A stretch of DNA of 64,000 bases, taken from NCBI GenBank assembly GCA_000497125.2, contig CM035319.1:1294001-1358000 (forward strand), written 5' to 3'. Below are positions 1-11,736 of this stretch, piece by piece. How positions within the stretch are numbered: position 1 is the stretch's first letter; every line of letters begins with the position of its first letter. This DNA is from Spironucleus salmonicida. Lineage: Eukaryota > Fornicata > Diplomonadida > Hexamitidae. The notes below the pieces were generated by a model, which saw only the letters and a list, made by a program, of their open reading frames with translations, had not been told where the DNA came from and did no database searches. The translations under genes were made by a program, and so were the position numbers.

Positions 1-2734
1 TCTCTTGTAATTATGTATGCTACTCCTCTGCACTCTTTATATTAGCAACTACTGGTGTCTATTCAACTTCCTGTTTTACATCCTCCTCTTTAACATTATC
101 TACCACGACATGTTCAATATCTCCAGGCTTTTAGACTTCAGTATTTTTTACGCTCTCCCTCATCTTCTTATACTTCTCAGAATCTTATTGAATCTAGCAG
201 AAATCTAACGTCATACCAATCTGGCTCCTATAAACGACACCTGCTGCATCTTTTAATACCTGACTTGCATAGCTCATCACTGGATAAGGTTTTCTCGTTA
301 TTTTCTGAAGTTGAATTTCGCGTGTATTAGCATCATGTTTAGACTATGTATCAGCTTCGGCATACTCAATAGTTTATGCTTCATTGATTTGCTTGAATAC
401 AGTCTAGTTTGTTTGTAATACCTAAGTGCGCTTTTACTGTATCTGATAAAGTCTAAGGGCTCTAGCTCTCAGTTCCCACTCACTACTAGTGTAACCTGGA
501 ACAATATTACTTTCATAAAAATGGACTGGGGTTTAGATATCAACGTCTATCATATTAATATAGTCAATCTCCTTATTTTATTGGATTTAATTTGAAATAA
601 TTAATCGTTCATCTGAGTTAAGAAGCGTCTCACTGGTAACGTTATATACTTTTCTTTTATAAATCGAGTACTTTTTATATGTATCTGACATTCCTATTTC
701 AGCAAAAACTTGCAAAAATTCTTGACTTAAGAGTTAATCAATTGAATAGGGAGTTGAGAACACGTTCAGTTCGGAACTCCCAGTGAAATCACTTTCAGCC
801 AGCCGTTTAATAATATACCTGGATGTCAAGTCAGCATATAAAGGGCGTCTTAAATATCCACAATTATCAATCTAAAGTTTTCTACCACCAATATTTTTGA
901 AGACTAAAGATTCTACACCGTTACTAGGAGGCTCATCATTAACAATTTGTGCTCTGAAACATGGAAGAATATCAATAAATTAGGTCTAAAATCTTTAGAT
1001 AGTTGATTCTCTTAATTCTCTAAATTATTAAGATGCGGCCAGCCTCGCTAAGCGAGGAATATCACAGAGAAATAGCATTGGAAGATAATCTGGACTTGAA
1101 AGAGAAACTGCAAATATTGACGCAAAAAACAACATTGGTGTATTGGAAAATATTTACTTCGACTATGCAGATGAGAATGAAATCAGTTCAGGGCCTCTTG
1201 GACCAGAAATAGTTGTCATGTTAGATGAAATTTAGCTTGCAGAAGGTCTTTCTCTTGCTTGCTTATTATCAGGTAACTCTAGCTTAGGATTATTAATAAT
1301 GATCATCTAAGCAATAAACTTAAGATCTTGTGCAGTAAACAGAGAATTTGAAAATGATATGAAACCTGGCCGCGAGGATTATGGGCCAAAAGCTAGTACA
1401 GGGTCAATACCACCGAACAAACAATCTGTTGCAAAAATGTCCTCGGCATCTAATGCAGAGAAATGAGATAGATCCTTAACTTGAGATAAATCTTTCGTCT
1501 CTGTCAAAACTTAGAGTGCAAGTCGCTGGAATCTTGAATTTTCAACCCTTTCACCACCTCTACCGAACTCTTACACAAACCAGGCCCTAGCCTCAACAAG
1601 TTCATCAGATGTATATAATGGAGCGGCTGCCGAAGCATCTGGCAATACAGTAAACTAATTATCATCTATGAACGGTGATACACGTGCGTGCCAAGTTCTG
1701 AGACGAACAAGTTACTCAGAAATTCTTTGTAAAGTTGTATACAAAGCTGAAACTGCAGCAAACCTTGGATAAATTTATGCTTTTGGAACTGATTCCTTCT
1801 CTTTAAGTAAATTCTACAAAGATTGCACTGCATCTCTAAATTCCTATGAAACTTTTTTAAATTCATTGGATATTTTATTAATATCTTAAAATAATAATCC
1901 TAACTATTAAATTAAAATTGCTCTATTGATTTGATATAAAATTGTTTCTCTAGATCTTGAGCTTCGAGTCTCATCAGTGCTTGAACCTGTATCAATTGAA
2001 TAAAATGTAACTGGCATAATGGATGAGACGTAAACTGCTAACTGTTAATTTAGTTACACTTCGACTGATTTAAATAAAATTACAATGCTTTATTCTAATC
2101 CTTAGAGAGCTTAAATTGGAGGCTCTCCAATCAATGTAACACCTGCGGTTACATCTGCCAACTCCATTAACTAACGTTATCCTGATGATAACGACTGATC
2201 TGGTTTATCAGCTGATGTTTCTTTAACAAGCATGTCTCTGAAAACTAAAACATCTGAACGAGGTAATATAGAGTTTAAAGAAATTTTAAGACCATATGCA
2301 AGTTAAGTATTATTTGCTTCTAAAGCAAAAGGCCTGCAAGATTCTGTGAGTAATTATTCTAAGGCAGAGTAAACAGTATCTTAGTTAAAAATGTTATAAA
2401 TAGACTTAAAACAGTTTTAAGATAAAATCTAAGGCCTTTGTAAACATTCTTAAGTCAGATCTTAAAATGAAACAAATTCTGACATACTTGCGCCAGCAAG
2501 CCGTATAGAATGTGCAGTAATATTGTTATCAGAAATAGATAAAATTGAAACAGCAATCTCTAATAGTTAAGCCTGATCGGCCTGTGTAATTTCTGCAGAG
2601 CGTGATAAATCCTAGAAATATGATAGAATCACATACCTAGAAACAATTTCAGACAGAAAAGACTCTACCTGAGCGTCGGACTCCTGGAAGTAGCGCTAAA
2701 TTGATGACTAGAGTTGTTGTCTAGACTTTTCCAT
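1..2734 (-). CDS. CFAP206: CFAP206-like radial-spoke protein, C-terminus cut by window edge
   Basis: The frame is open for 911 codons from ATG at 2734 to the window edge, with TAA/TAG as Gln and no TGA. Two blocks match the CFAP206 (FAP206) family as I know it: VPKAQIYPRFAAVSALYTTL near residues 315-335, and SSEWELRARALRLYQIQQ near 750-770, which corresponds to the family's EWNEWELRRKAIKL element. CFAP206 docks radial spoke RS2 and dynein c on axonemal doublets, so a flagellated cell is implied. The C-terminus is missing only because the window ends. It is divergent from MAD2, sharing a 71-bp AT-rich spacer. Identification by motif memory, fairly sure. Confidence 0.8.
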
Positions 2735-2805
2735 TAAATTGCGGAACGTTTTGAGTTTATATATTATTATATATAAATTTCTTATACATTAAAAAAATCT
2801 CAAAA

Positions 2806-3384
2806 ATGACCGCAACTACTCAAGTAAATGCGATTTCACTAAAAGGTTCTACAAAAACCGTTACTGAATATTTTGCATTTGCGATTAACTAAATTCTCTA
2901 TCTACGTTAGGTGTATCCTTCTAATTGCTTTACCACAAGGCCTGCATATGATTTGCAGCTCCCGGTCGCTTAAGATGAAAAGTTAAACGCTTACCTAACG
3001 CAGGTCCTTAATATTACCGCACAGTGGCTTATGACTGGATAGGTTAAGAAGATAGTTTTGGCTATTTTAGCAGGTGAGAAGGCGATTGAGTGCTGGGAGT
3101 TCAACGTTGACTCGGATACAGCTACAAATTCAGACGCAAAGCGTGAAATTCAGGCGGTGATGAGGCAGATCACTGCATCTGTATCATTTTTACCAGTTAT
3201 TAGCGAAAAGGTTATATTTGATATTCAAGTGCATGCAGATGAAAATGCTCTACCACCTCAGGGATGGGAAACCACTAAAGAAGCTTTGATTTAAGGTTAG
3301 AGTGTCGATTTTAGAAAGTTCTAGACCGGAGTACACTCTGTAGGCACTAGGGTTGTCTACGAGGAAAGAGGTGGCGACATTTGA
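2806..3384 (+). CDS. MAD2: Spindle assembly checkpoint protein MAD2 (HORMA domain)
   Basis: This 192-residue protein has the normal MAD2 length (about 205). The whole chain follows MAD2: N-terminal ISLKGSTKTVTEYFAFAINQILY, then YP...F, QWLMTGQVKKIVLAI near 75-90, RQITASVSFLP near 120-131, and a C-terminal safety-belt strand TGVHSVGTRVVYEE. MAD2 binds MAD1 and CDC20 to inhibit the anaphase-promoting complex. Several glutamines are TAA or TAG. The ATG follows an A-rich AAAAATG context downstream of TATTATTATATATAA. No introns. Very confident on family; checkpoint activity is inferred from homology. Confidence 0.93.
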
Positions 3385-3460
3385 AAAATTTCTTTTTTTA
3401 GTATATATTAAGATTTTATATGATTTTAGTAATGTTGATTAGAGATGTCCCACTCCATTA

Positions 3461-6400
3461 ATGTCTGATTTTTTTGATTAAGAACCATCCCCAGTCATTA
3501 ATAGACGTAAAAATAGACGTAAATAACTTTCATCCGATAAGTTGTTAAATACATCTGATATTCTATCAGAAACTATACAAAAGGATTAATAATAAGATAT
3601 TATTTTGCCTCCACCTTCTATATTTTAAGCTGAAATCTAATAACTAGTATAACTGGGAGATTAACCATAACCTCCACTATCAACTTTCAATCCAGAACCT
3701 CAGCAGATCTAATAAAACTAAGATAATACTCTACCACCACCTCCAACGTTTAATCACTACCATTAGCAACCTTCCAATATACCAGTGCTTGTTCCACCAC
3801 CTCAATTTCCTGCTATACAATCTTCTCCAGTTGTAAAACATTTTGAAGAAGAGTAAATCCCATCTGTGGATGAAATCTAACGTGAACCTTCTGCATCCTT
3901 TGACTGTTTCGCACCTCATGCTACAATTCAAAAATAGGAGCATTCAACTTTTTCAGCAGGAGATATTTCTGTTTAATAGCAAAGGTAGTTTATTGTTACC
4001 GAGTTGTCGAACGAAATGGAGTTCGCAGATGATAAAACAGAAAAATAAAATGAAGCTGAAGTTGCGTCTTAATAAAATGAAGAAAATGAATAATTAAAAG
4101 GCACAGTGTAATAGTATAAATAATAAGTAAGTAATGCATAAATTCAAATCGCTGAATTACGAAAAATTGCAGAAGAGCTTAAAAATTCTAATTCTGTGTT
4201 AAACGAAACGAATATTGATTTGAATCATTCTTTATAAAATTTCTAACACTAGTATTAGGACCTTTCTAATCAGAATAGTAGTTTGTAATAAGAAATTAAT
4301 TCCTTATTAAGTTAGATATCAGAATTTGGAACTGGAAAATAAAGCGATCGTTCCCTTATAAGAAATCTTGAAATTTCATTAGAGGAAAGCTAGATGTAGC
4401 GTGATTAATTAGCATTAGAACTAAAATAAATTTAGTCAGTGCAGCAAGTCAAGCAACCTGTAGAACCATAATACCCATAACCTATAAAACGTCCAAAACG
4501 TCGAATCCGTGTTTCATAAGTTTTTGAAGATGTACCTGATCTATTTCCTCTCAATTTCAATACCAATGCATAACAAATATTATCTTTCCTTGATATTAAT
4601 ATAGCCAAAGAGCGCCAAACAATTCCGAATGCTCTGCCTACTTATAGAGCACTTACACTCGCTGCCTTACGCTGGAAGTTGATTTAGACTTCACCTGAAC
4701 TTGCATTTTTAAAATCCAGTGATTTCCTCTTCCAAGAACTCCTTTTAGAAGACTTCAGCGATAACCAAATCCACGGATCTGTTACACTAGATTTAGAGCC
4801 TTTGAATGATATAAAGCTCAAATTAGCTACTGGGAAATTCGAAGAGGCAGCGATTGCAGCTTAAAATGCTGGATTTTTCGGTGTTTCATAATTAATTGCT
4901 GGAGTCGAAACAGACGCTTAAAAAGTAGCTAGCAGGCTTCCCGAGTGTTGCAGCGAACTAATGGAGCTAGTCAGCATGTTCAGAGACTTAGATGGTACTA
5001 ACAAGGCACAATTTAATCCATACAATTCAAATTTCCATTCTAATCCTTAGTAGTTCAACGGAACGATTTAACAGCCTAATATTACCCACACAGCCTAGTC
5101 AAATTCAGATTCGACGCATTCTGACAATTAAAACACTCAAAATTCCAATAACAATTCAACTTTCCACTCCATTTCGCCATCAGTTCCCTTCCACACTCTT
5201 GCACTCACAATATCACAAATCAGCCACCTTTCATTTTCTGAGCTAAAATATCGATTTGCGAACCTCATTCAATCTGCGAATAACGATTTGTACCTTTAGC
5301 AAATAATTTTAATTACCGCTTCAATTCCCTGCCATTTCAACGCGAATTTTGAATTTTCGTTCCTAAAAACCGGAAAATCGCAAACTCCCTCAAAACCGAC
5401 TCATTTCCACTAGTTTTTGCAGAAAATGCAAAAGGAGTTCCAGACGCCGCCTTTAGAGGATTTCAGGCTTACCGAAATTTACGAGTTCACGTTTGCAAAG
5501 CAAAATTTGGGCAAAGTTGGATAAAGAATGTTATGTTCGTTTTTTACGGTAGAAAATAATTTAGACGATTTAACATATAATAATACATAATAAGCACCTT
5601 CCAATGTCCTTTCCTATTTATCGTTTTTCCCACATTTGTTGGCATTTAAAGCTGCTTTTTGCGGTCTGTCTAGGAAGTAGGCATAGCAAAGTAAATAAAT
5701 AGCGAGATAAGCGCTTTTTTATGCTGAAATTTTGATCAAAAATATCACCTTTTTGATTTAATTTTAGCCTGAAAATTTGCATGAAATGGAAAATGAAATT
5801 GAAGACGAATTCTCGGTATATGAAGTTGCAGTTTTGCCTTTGAAAATTACCGAACAAACTGTTAGATACCCTATTGTATCTGCTAGTTTCCAGATTTGGA
5901 CTGGAGTGGGAAGGGCTGTAAGCAGCTATAAGAAAGAACTAAAGAACATGTTGTAAGACAACTGTTCAAGTTTGTTTGCAGGTGATTAGAGCTAGATGGA
6001 TCTATTTTATGGTAAAGAAGTAGAAATTCAAGTTGATAAATAGGAGGAAGAGGAAAATGAATTTTTTGATGCAAAAAGTGAGGAAATGAGCGGTTTGGAA
6101 GTGAACGAGGAATTTGAAGTAGAGGAAAATCTGTTCGAAAATCCGTATCTCGCAAGTGCTAGCTCCAAGAGGTTAGAGAAAGTAGCAACATAAGAGCTAA
6201 TAAAATTATAATAAGTAGCTGAAAATATTGTTTTTTAGCCTGTTTTCACGTCTGATTAGCCAGAAATTTAGCTCGAAAGTCCATGCATTCCAGAACCAGT
6301 ATTCATGTCACCATAAGTAGTCTCTGCGGATGAGCCGACATTATTTGCTGATTTTGCTGCACCATCACTCCCCGTGATTCCTTAAGCAAACCAGGAGCAA

Positions 6401-6721
6401 GTTTAGCTTACGAAAGAGAGCTCTTAAAATGACTTTTTCGCTCCTTCAACATCTAAAAGCTCCAAAAATGAAATCAAAGACGACAAGAAACAAGAAGAAA
6501 CCATTAAAGCAGATCCTGGGAAGAAGCTCAGTAAAAAATGGTCAAGCGTATATAAACGGTGGGTTATGGTCGGCGAGGATGGCAAGGAAATTGCACCAGA
6601 AGAGGACGCAATTCCACCACCACCTCCAAGTTTGGGCGTTCCCCCTCCTTCAATTGGAAGATAGGAGCAGTAGACGTAATAAAGAAGGGGTGCCGCTGGC
6701 AGGTATAAGTCAGTTTAGTGA
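3461..6721 (+). CDS. SEC16: Sec16-like COPII / ER exit site scaffold
   Basis: This is a 1,086-residue protein. It begins with a Gln/Pro-rich disordered tract (about 1-230), then a Gln-rich coiled-coil region (about 230-330). A helical block near 393-507 (YRALTLAALRWKL; LATGKFEEAAIAAQNAGFFG) resembles the central ACE1-type domain of Sec16. The C-terminus is the most telling part: WSSVYKRWVMVGEDGK followed by a short acidic stretch, five prolines, and finally RRGAAGRYKSV. Sec16 proteins end with the same order (KKWV, proline run, R-rich RYV). Sec16 organises COPII coat assembly at ER exit sites. The N-terminal half is unrecognised. Sec31 was considered but no WD40 repeats are present. Confidence 0.62.
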
Positions 6722-7211
6722 GGCGAAAATTTAAAGTTTTTGGTGCAAATAATGATAAATTTAATGTTTTAAAGCTCTTTTTTGAAGATACTATTTTCAG
6801 CAATATATTGTTTTTCCTGATAGTAAGATGTAGCTTGCAAGAGTAGAGGAAATAAAAATAAAATCTAGGATGAAATAAGGAATTTTATTTAGATTAATGA
6901 AGTAAATTAAGAATATTTGCTAATTGGTGCAAACTTGACGTAGAATATGGCCATAAAATATATAATTATGCAGATTAGCAATAATACGTGACTGAATGTT
7001 ATAATTTATAAATTTATAATATAATAAATAATCAGCAGGCCTTATCTATTTTTATTAAAGCAACGTAAAGTTATAATATCTAAAATAGTTAGTTTAAAAA
7101 TATTATCAAGTTATACTTACTATAATACAAATAAAAACTTAACTAATTATTCTAATATTACTCGGAAATATAGGAGATAAAATAAATTTTAGTTATTTTC
7201 ATAATAAGATG
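6722..7211. other. Convergent intergenic region
   Basis: About 490 bp of AT-rich DNA separates the 3' ends of the Sec16-like and thioredoxin-like genes. A TGA-limited frame of 37 codons starting at the ATG near 6829 is present on the plus strand, but it is A/T-driven and has no supporting motif. I see no structured RNA or repeat. Confidence 0.5.
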
Positions 7212-8024
7212 TCATCTCATTATTAACCATCCGCACAGCATAATATTTATTAGTAAAAAAGAATAAAATACATAGTTTTATCGTTAATTTTTATCATGAT
7301 CTAATAAATGTAACATTGATTAATAAATATTTTAATCTAAAATTAAGAATGAATTAATAGTGTTATTTTTCCATACTACTACACCAAATCCCGGCTGTAA
7401 ATTTAATATCAACTAAGTTTAACTATCAGCTATAGCTAAAACAAAATTATCATATAATTATTCAGGTAGAATTAAATAATCACAAATAAAAATTGGTATT
7501 TTATGAGATTAAACAAGAAATGAAAAATTCTATTTTGTAACCACATAATTTTAAAGCAAAGCATATTTGTATATATCTTTAACATCTATCTAGTTATTAT
7601 AAATAATTGATGTATATCCAGAATTAATTTAGAATAGTTCGCCTGGAAGCACTTAAATAATGGCATTGTATGATTAAAAGTAATTATTAAGCTATTCTTT
7701 AGGCACAGTAATAAATATTTCATTTATACCTTTAATTAAGCCCAGCCTAATAAAAAGATCTCTGAAATGTTGGTAGTCTTTCGGTTATTCAGAAACAAAT
7801 TAACATAAATCATCCTCTATATAAGCTATTGCTGGTACATTTTCTATATGAAGTTATTAACATATATTTCCTCCGTCGCAGTTAAGCTATAAAATAGGTA
7901 TATTCAATTCTTCAATTAATAGATTAAGCTGACTTCTCGGATAATCGCAAGACAAACATGTCGCTGAATATAAAAATAACATAAATGTAATAGGTGGATT
8001 ATCCATTAACTCTAAATCATTCAT
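7212..8024 (-). CDS. Thioredoxin-fold protein with C-terminal membrane anchor
   Basis: A 270-residue protein. Near residues 21-27 it has ATCLSCDYP, a CxxC pair in the position of the thioredoxin active site, followed by an amphipathic helix. NVPAIAYIE near 61-69 matches the cis-proline strand of thioredoxin folds. The last 25 residues (FYSFLLINIMLCGWLIMR) form a hydrophobic segment likely to anchor the protein, as in membrane-bound PDI/TMX proteins. No cleavable signal peptide or KDEL is visible. The middle region (100-230) is unrecognised. A redox role in the secretory pathway is likely but inferred. It is divergent from the next plus gene, with only 43 bp between their ATGs. Confidence 0.55.
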
Positions 8025-8067
8025 AATTAAAACTTTATTATTATATTATAATACTTGTATCAATATA
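8025..8067. promoter_or_regulatory. 43-bp bidirectional promoter
   Basis: The start codons of the thioredoxin-like (-) and helical (+) genes are 43 bp apart. The spacer is almost pure A/T and contains TTATTATTATATTATAATA. Similar TATTATATA tracts sit 15-45 nt upstream of most ATGs in this window, so this looks like a minimal shared promoter with very short 5' leaders. Confidence 0.55.
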
Positions 8068-8961
8068 ATGTCAATTATAAAAGAAACCTTTCAAACCGTA
8101 TGCACAGCTTTATAAACGTATGGAATTGATTTTTTAACTCCAAAGATAATTTTACAATCATTTAATGATTCTCCTGATCCTGTAGAACTAGTTTTTCGAG
8201 CTCTTTTAGAACTTATCCTAGCACATCGCTCTCTAACCCCAGAAGCATCTAGAAAATTCATTACAAATTCAAATTCAACCCTGTCAGATTTATTGTTCTT
8301 TCTAGAATCAGATCTTAACAAACTGGGGTTTCCATTCCCACTAATTTCGTCACTAAAGTCAGTTAAATCATATTCAAAAATCTCATCCAGGGCTCTGATT
8401 GCAGCTATATTTTTCATTTTAGCTTTAGATTCCCGTATTTGTAGTGTTCTTGACGATTTTAATTCAACACCTTTATCAAATTCTACTCGTCCTAACATAG
8501 TATCAAAACTTACTCCATAACAATAGCTTTTTTCAATTCATGCAAACTACAATCATATAATATAGGCTCTCCGGTATCACCGCTCCTTTGAGTCAACAAA
8601 AAGTTCTGAGAAACTTATTCGAGCTAGGCTTATTTTATCTACTTTTTATTCAACCTTAGCTAAGGGATTATAAGAATTAAAATTTCGGGAATGTGAGTTT
8701 TATAGTAGTTTCAAGCCTTTTAAAGGGCAATTTTAAGAAATTGACTGGGTCGAACAGAAAGTAGAGGGTCTACGCATGATTTAGGTTGGAAACACCTCAG
8801 ATTTACTTGATTAGAAAGTTATTTATAAAATCTTTAATTAGATTGTGTTGGAAGGTAGCCAGATAGAAAGCGAATTAGCATAAGTAAAAAATTAGATAGA
8901 GGCAGTTTTTGGTCAATTAGGACTAGTTGAACGGTTTAAAGTCAAAGGTCTTAAAAAGTGA
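8068..8961 (+). CDS. Uncharacterised all-helical protein
   Basis: A 297-residue protein, open from ATG 8068 to TGA 8961. It is mostly helical: PVELVFRALLELILAHR near 38-55, RALIAAIFFILALDSRIC near 110-127, and a C-terminal coiled-coil-like stretch ending LVERFKVKGLKK. I considered TEDC1 (the tubulin epsilon/delta complex partner), since a YGIDFLTPKIILQSFNDSPD segment is loosely reminiscent, but no decisive motif is present. A 135-codon minus-strand frame (8091-8498) overlaps it. I chose the plus frame because it is longer, runs from a promoter-like tract, uses TAA/TAG Gln normally and continues well past the overlap. Confidence 0.6.
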
Positions 8962-9448
8962 ACTGAGTGTACTGTGATATTTTCTGTATTATATCTATCA
9001 GTTTATAAATTCATATGGTTGGTATAGTAAGTAGAATAGACTACAAAACTTTCAATGAATATTTATTAAAGGTATTATAAATTTATTTTTAGTAAAAATT
9101 TGTGAGATAAAATAATATCGAAGTTTAAAATGATACTTACATTTAAGAAACAATTGTTTTTAGAAATAAATTATTTTTTAACGAGTCTAATTTATGTTCT
9201 ACATTATTTTTAACTAAAATTTATCATAAACATCATGTTGAGTAAACTGCAATTAATAATACTTTTTGTTTAACAAAATTAAAACTTTATATTTAAAGTT
9301 CTGGTATATTTATCTCTAATATCTATAGTATTTGTTTTAAGTAGAAAGTGTAGTAAATTAAACCACTTATTCGCCACTGAATATATTTAGAGTGTCATCT
9401 ATTAATGTATTTATGCCAAAATAATAAAATAAATTATTTATCATCACT
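8962..9448. other. Convergent intergenic region
   Basis: About 490 bp of A/T-rich DNA lies between two convergent genes. A plus-strand frame starting near 9139 stays open into the next gene's antisense, but its product is a low-complexity I/L/F/Y chain typical of A/T-rich non-coding sequence. Nothing else is seen. Confidence 0.45.
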
Positions 9449-10345
9449 TCACTCCTACTTCAACTCTTCCCATTATACTAAAAATTCACCACCTAGAACG
9501 TCTGCAATTTATTCTGCAACATCACTATGAATAATACTTTCTATCCCTATTTTTAAGCTAAAATAATTACTTTTTCTACTAATTTCTAATAATCCTTCAA
9601 AACCAATTTTCTATTTTTTGCTATCAATACTCTAAATCATTGACTTGATAATTTTGATTCCTTATTTAGTTTCAAAACTTCTAGTATTCATCCTGCTATG
9701 CACATAACAATTGATAAATAGCAAAAAAGCTGGTGTTGAGTTCCGAAATTCACACAAACTTGAACAGTCAATTTTATCTGCTAGTTAATGTAATTCTTCG
9801 GAATCAGACTAAAAGCAAAAATTTGCTGATTCGAAATAAGCCTCATAAGGTAGGAAAGGAAGCTGAATTAAACTATTTAAATCTATTTTTGAAGTTTTCA
9901 AAACAGATGAAATTTATTCTTAACATTCCTCAAATTATACAAAATATTGAAAGACTGGAGTGTAAAAACATGTAAAAAATTTAATAGATCCTGAAATTAT
10001 ATTAAATTATTAAATGTTGAGAGTTTACATGAAAGTGGCAAAGTTTTCTGGGTCAGAAACCTAAAGATTCTAAAAAAGAGCAGTAGCGAGACTTTCTAGT
10101 AAATTTTATGCTAATTCGATAGAAGATTACGGAAATGATGGTTTATATGTTAAAATAAATGCTGATAGTATAAATTCGTTTGAATTAAGGAAAGTTGGTG
10201 TTTGTTTTAAAAACGTCTAGGCGAAAGAAAATAAAGCCGATTCCGATGGTATAATATTATTTTGATAGAATTCGCACATTTCTATAATATTTTACGACTA
10301 AAAATCAGATATTTGTGGTGTTTTATTGAGTTTAACAGATCGCAT
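9449..10345 (-). CDS. Uncharacterised 298-residue helical protein
   Basis: Open from ATG 10345 to TGA at 9449 with many TAA/TAG codons inside, so standard-code reading breaks it up. The product is mixed helical with scattered Cys and Phe and no signal peptide. The C-terminal part near 220-298 is well balanced: FEGLLEISRKSNYFSLKIG, then HSDVAEQIADVLGGEFLVQWEELKQE in two pieces, ending in an acidic helix. No domain recognised. Short plus-strand frames at 9733-9975 and 10014-10265 are shadows of it. It follows the DPRSP-motif gene on the same strand by 58 bp. Confidence 0.6.
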
Positions 10346-10403
10346 TTTTATGAAGTGGAGATTGAATTAAAGTAATATTAAATATCAATAAAAATGAATT
10401 TGA

Positions 10404-10787
10404 TCATTCAGTTGGTGTATGATTCTCTAATGGAGCAATATCCATAACATCTGAAGGTGATTGAGGACCTTGTGCTTATTATGCAAAGGGAGTTCTTTAA
10501 ACTACAGCTGTTGGAGAACGAGGATCAAAAAATCCATTTGCTGGCTCTTAATTATCTTAGAAAGGTGTGGTAGGTACAGTATTCTTTTAATCTAGAGATT
10601 AAATCTCTTTTTAGTCGTGATCCTAAATTTAAACAAAAGGAGTTCTATGTTACTCTACATTTGGTGAACGAGGATCAAACGGGTCTTACTTGGGTGTTTC
10701 TGACATATTTTAAGCACCTTATACAATTTATGGTGATGCTTATTCAGTTGTTTTAGAGCAATCTTATTTGGAGTCATCACTGCCCAT
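10404..10787 (-). CDS. Short disordered protein with two DPRSP...RTPF motifs
   Basis: A 127-residue, Gln/Pro/Thr-rich, probably disordered protein. It carries two copies of one motif: DPFDPRSPNVEQHRTPF (about 34-50) and GFFDPRSPTAVVQRTPF (about 83-99). Each contains SP and TP sites of the kind cyclin-dependent kinases phosphorylate. The pattern DPRSP-x(4,5)-RTP(I/F) resembles a signature I recall from vertebrate CDCA3/TOME-1 and some plant cell-cycle proteins, but that link is from memory. More SP/TP sites occur near the C-terminus (GPQSPS, NHTPTE). The duplicated motif is also visible as a DNA repeat. The opposite strand is partly open and gives a misleading Gly/Ser-rich reading. Confidence 0.65.
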
Positions 10788-10841
10788 TTTTAGCTTTAAA
10801 TTTTAAGATTTATTATAAATTATATATAATACAAAATATGT

Positions 10842-11690
10842 TCAAATCTTTATGTATTCTTTGAATGAGCTTTCAATAATATAATCTAATTCTTCCTTTT
10901 CTAACATAGGTGTCTCTAATAAATTTATCATTCTTTTTAACTCTTTATCAATATAATTTTTCTTTAGCCTTAAATTTTCTTTTTAAAGTTCATCTACATA
11001 CTCTGAAGTAAAGGTTGTATTAGGATCCATGAATGTATCACTAGTATTTGGCTGTTATATGGCAAAAGCATTTGATTTTTAACTCATCTGAGAATGATTT
11101 TAAGCCATCAGTGAGTTTTACTAAGACTTCAGATCTACATTTGGTTGATTTTCTTATATAATTGGTGTTATATTCTGTAAACTCTATGGAGTTATTTGCT
11201 GAGGAGTAACTCTATTTGGAGTGTGGGATCGTAAAGACTAGTTAGATTAATTAGTAAGCCTAGAGATTTCATCTTGTAATTAAGATATTTAGTGTTAATT
11301 ATTCATTATCGATGGTGATGCTAAATTTAAGGACTATGGAGTATCATATTTATTGTGAACAACAGAGTTTGTAAGTGGTTAGTTTTGTGGTGTAATAATT
11401 GATTAATCGTTTCTATAGCTTGGCTGGTAAGATTAATTTGCCATTTGCTACTAATAAGTTTGATTAGAATACTATGGCATTGTTTAATTTTAAACTGATT
11501 ACGGTTAAATCTCATTACCATAAATACTTGACATCTAACTTACAGTGCGACCAGATACAGAGTTTGATCTAGAATTTCTACCTGAATTGGATCTAGATTT
11601 TACTAACTTATCTTTGATCTCGTCCTTTGTCATAGACTTATTCAGCACTGAGTCAATCTCCCTTAGTAAATCTTAAGGCGTTTGCTACAT
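10842..11690 (-). CDS. Gln/Ser/Asn-rich protein with C-terminal coiled coil
   Basis: A 282-residue protein. A short N-terminal helix (QDLLREIDSVLNKSMTKDEI, about 6-25) is followed by an Arg/Ser stretch (RSNSGRNSRSNSVSGRTVSQ, about 33-52). A long Gln/Asn/Pro/Ser-rich disordered region runs from about 53 to 215. The C-terminal 60 residues (DELQKENLRLKKNYIDKELK) form a coiled coil. Most glutamines are TAA/TAG, which breaks the gene under the standard code. Composition suggests an adaptor or RNA-granule-like protein, but no family is recognised. Confidence 0.6.
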
Positions 11691-11736
11691 TAAAAATTCG
11701 AAATATAATATCATAATATTTAGATAATAATAATAT

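Noticed and set aside
8091-8498. 135-residue minus-strand protein
   Set aside because: Antisense to the 297-residue plus-strand gene that starts at 8068 and extends well beyond it.
9733-10265. Two small plus-strand ORFs
   Set aside because: They are antisense to a 298-residue minus-strand gene open over the whole interval.
10394-10865. A 157-codon plus-strand frame and a neighbouring plus-strand frame with three TGAs that looked like PG-rich repeats
   Set aside because: The minus strand gives the DPRSP-motif protein with clean composition. The plus-strand readings are its shadow.
10014-11690. A SHIPPO/STPGR axonemal repeat protein
   Set aside because: The apparent repeats come from reading the wrong strand of the DPRSP-motif gene.
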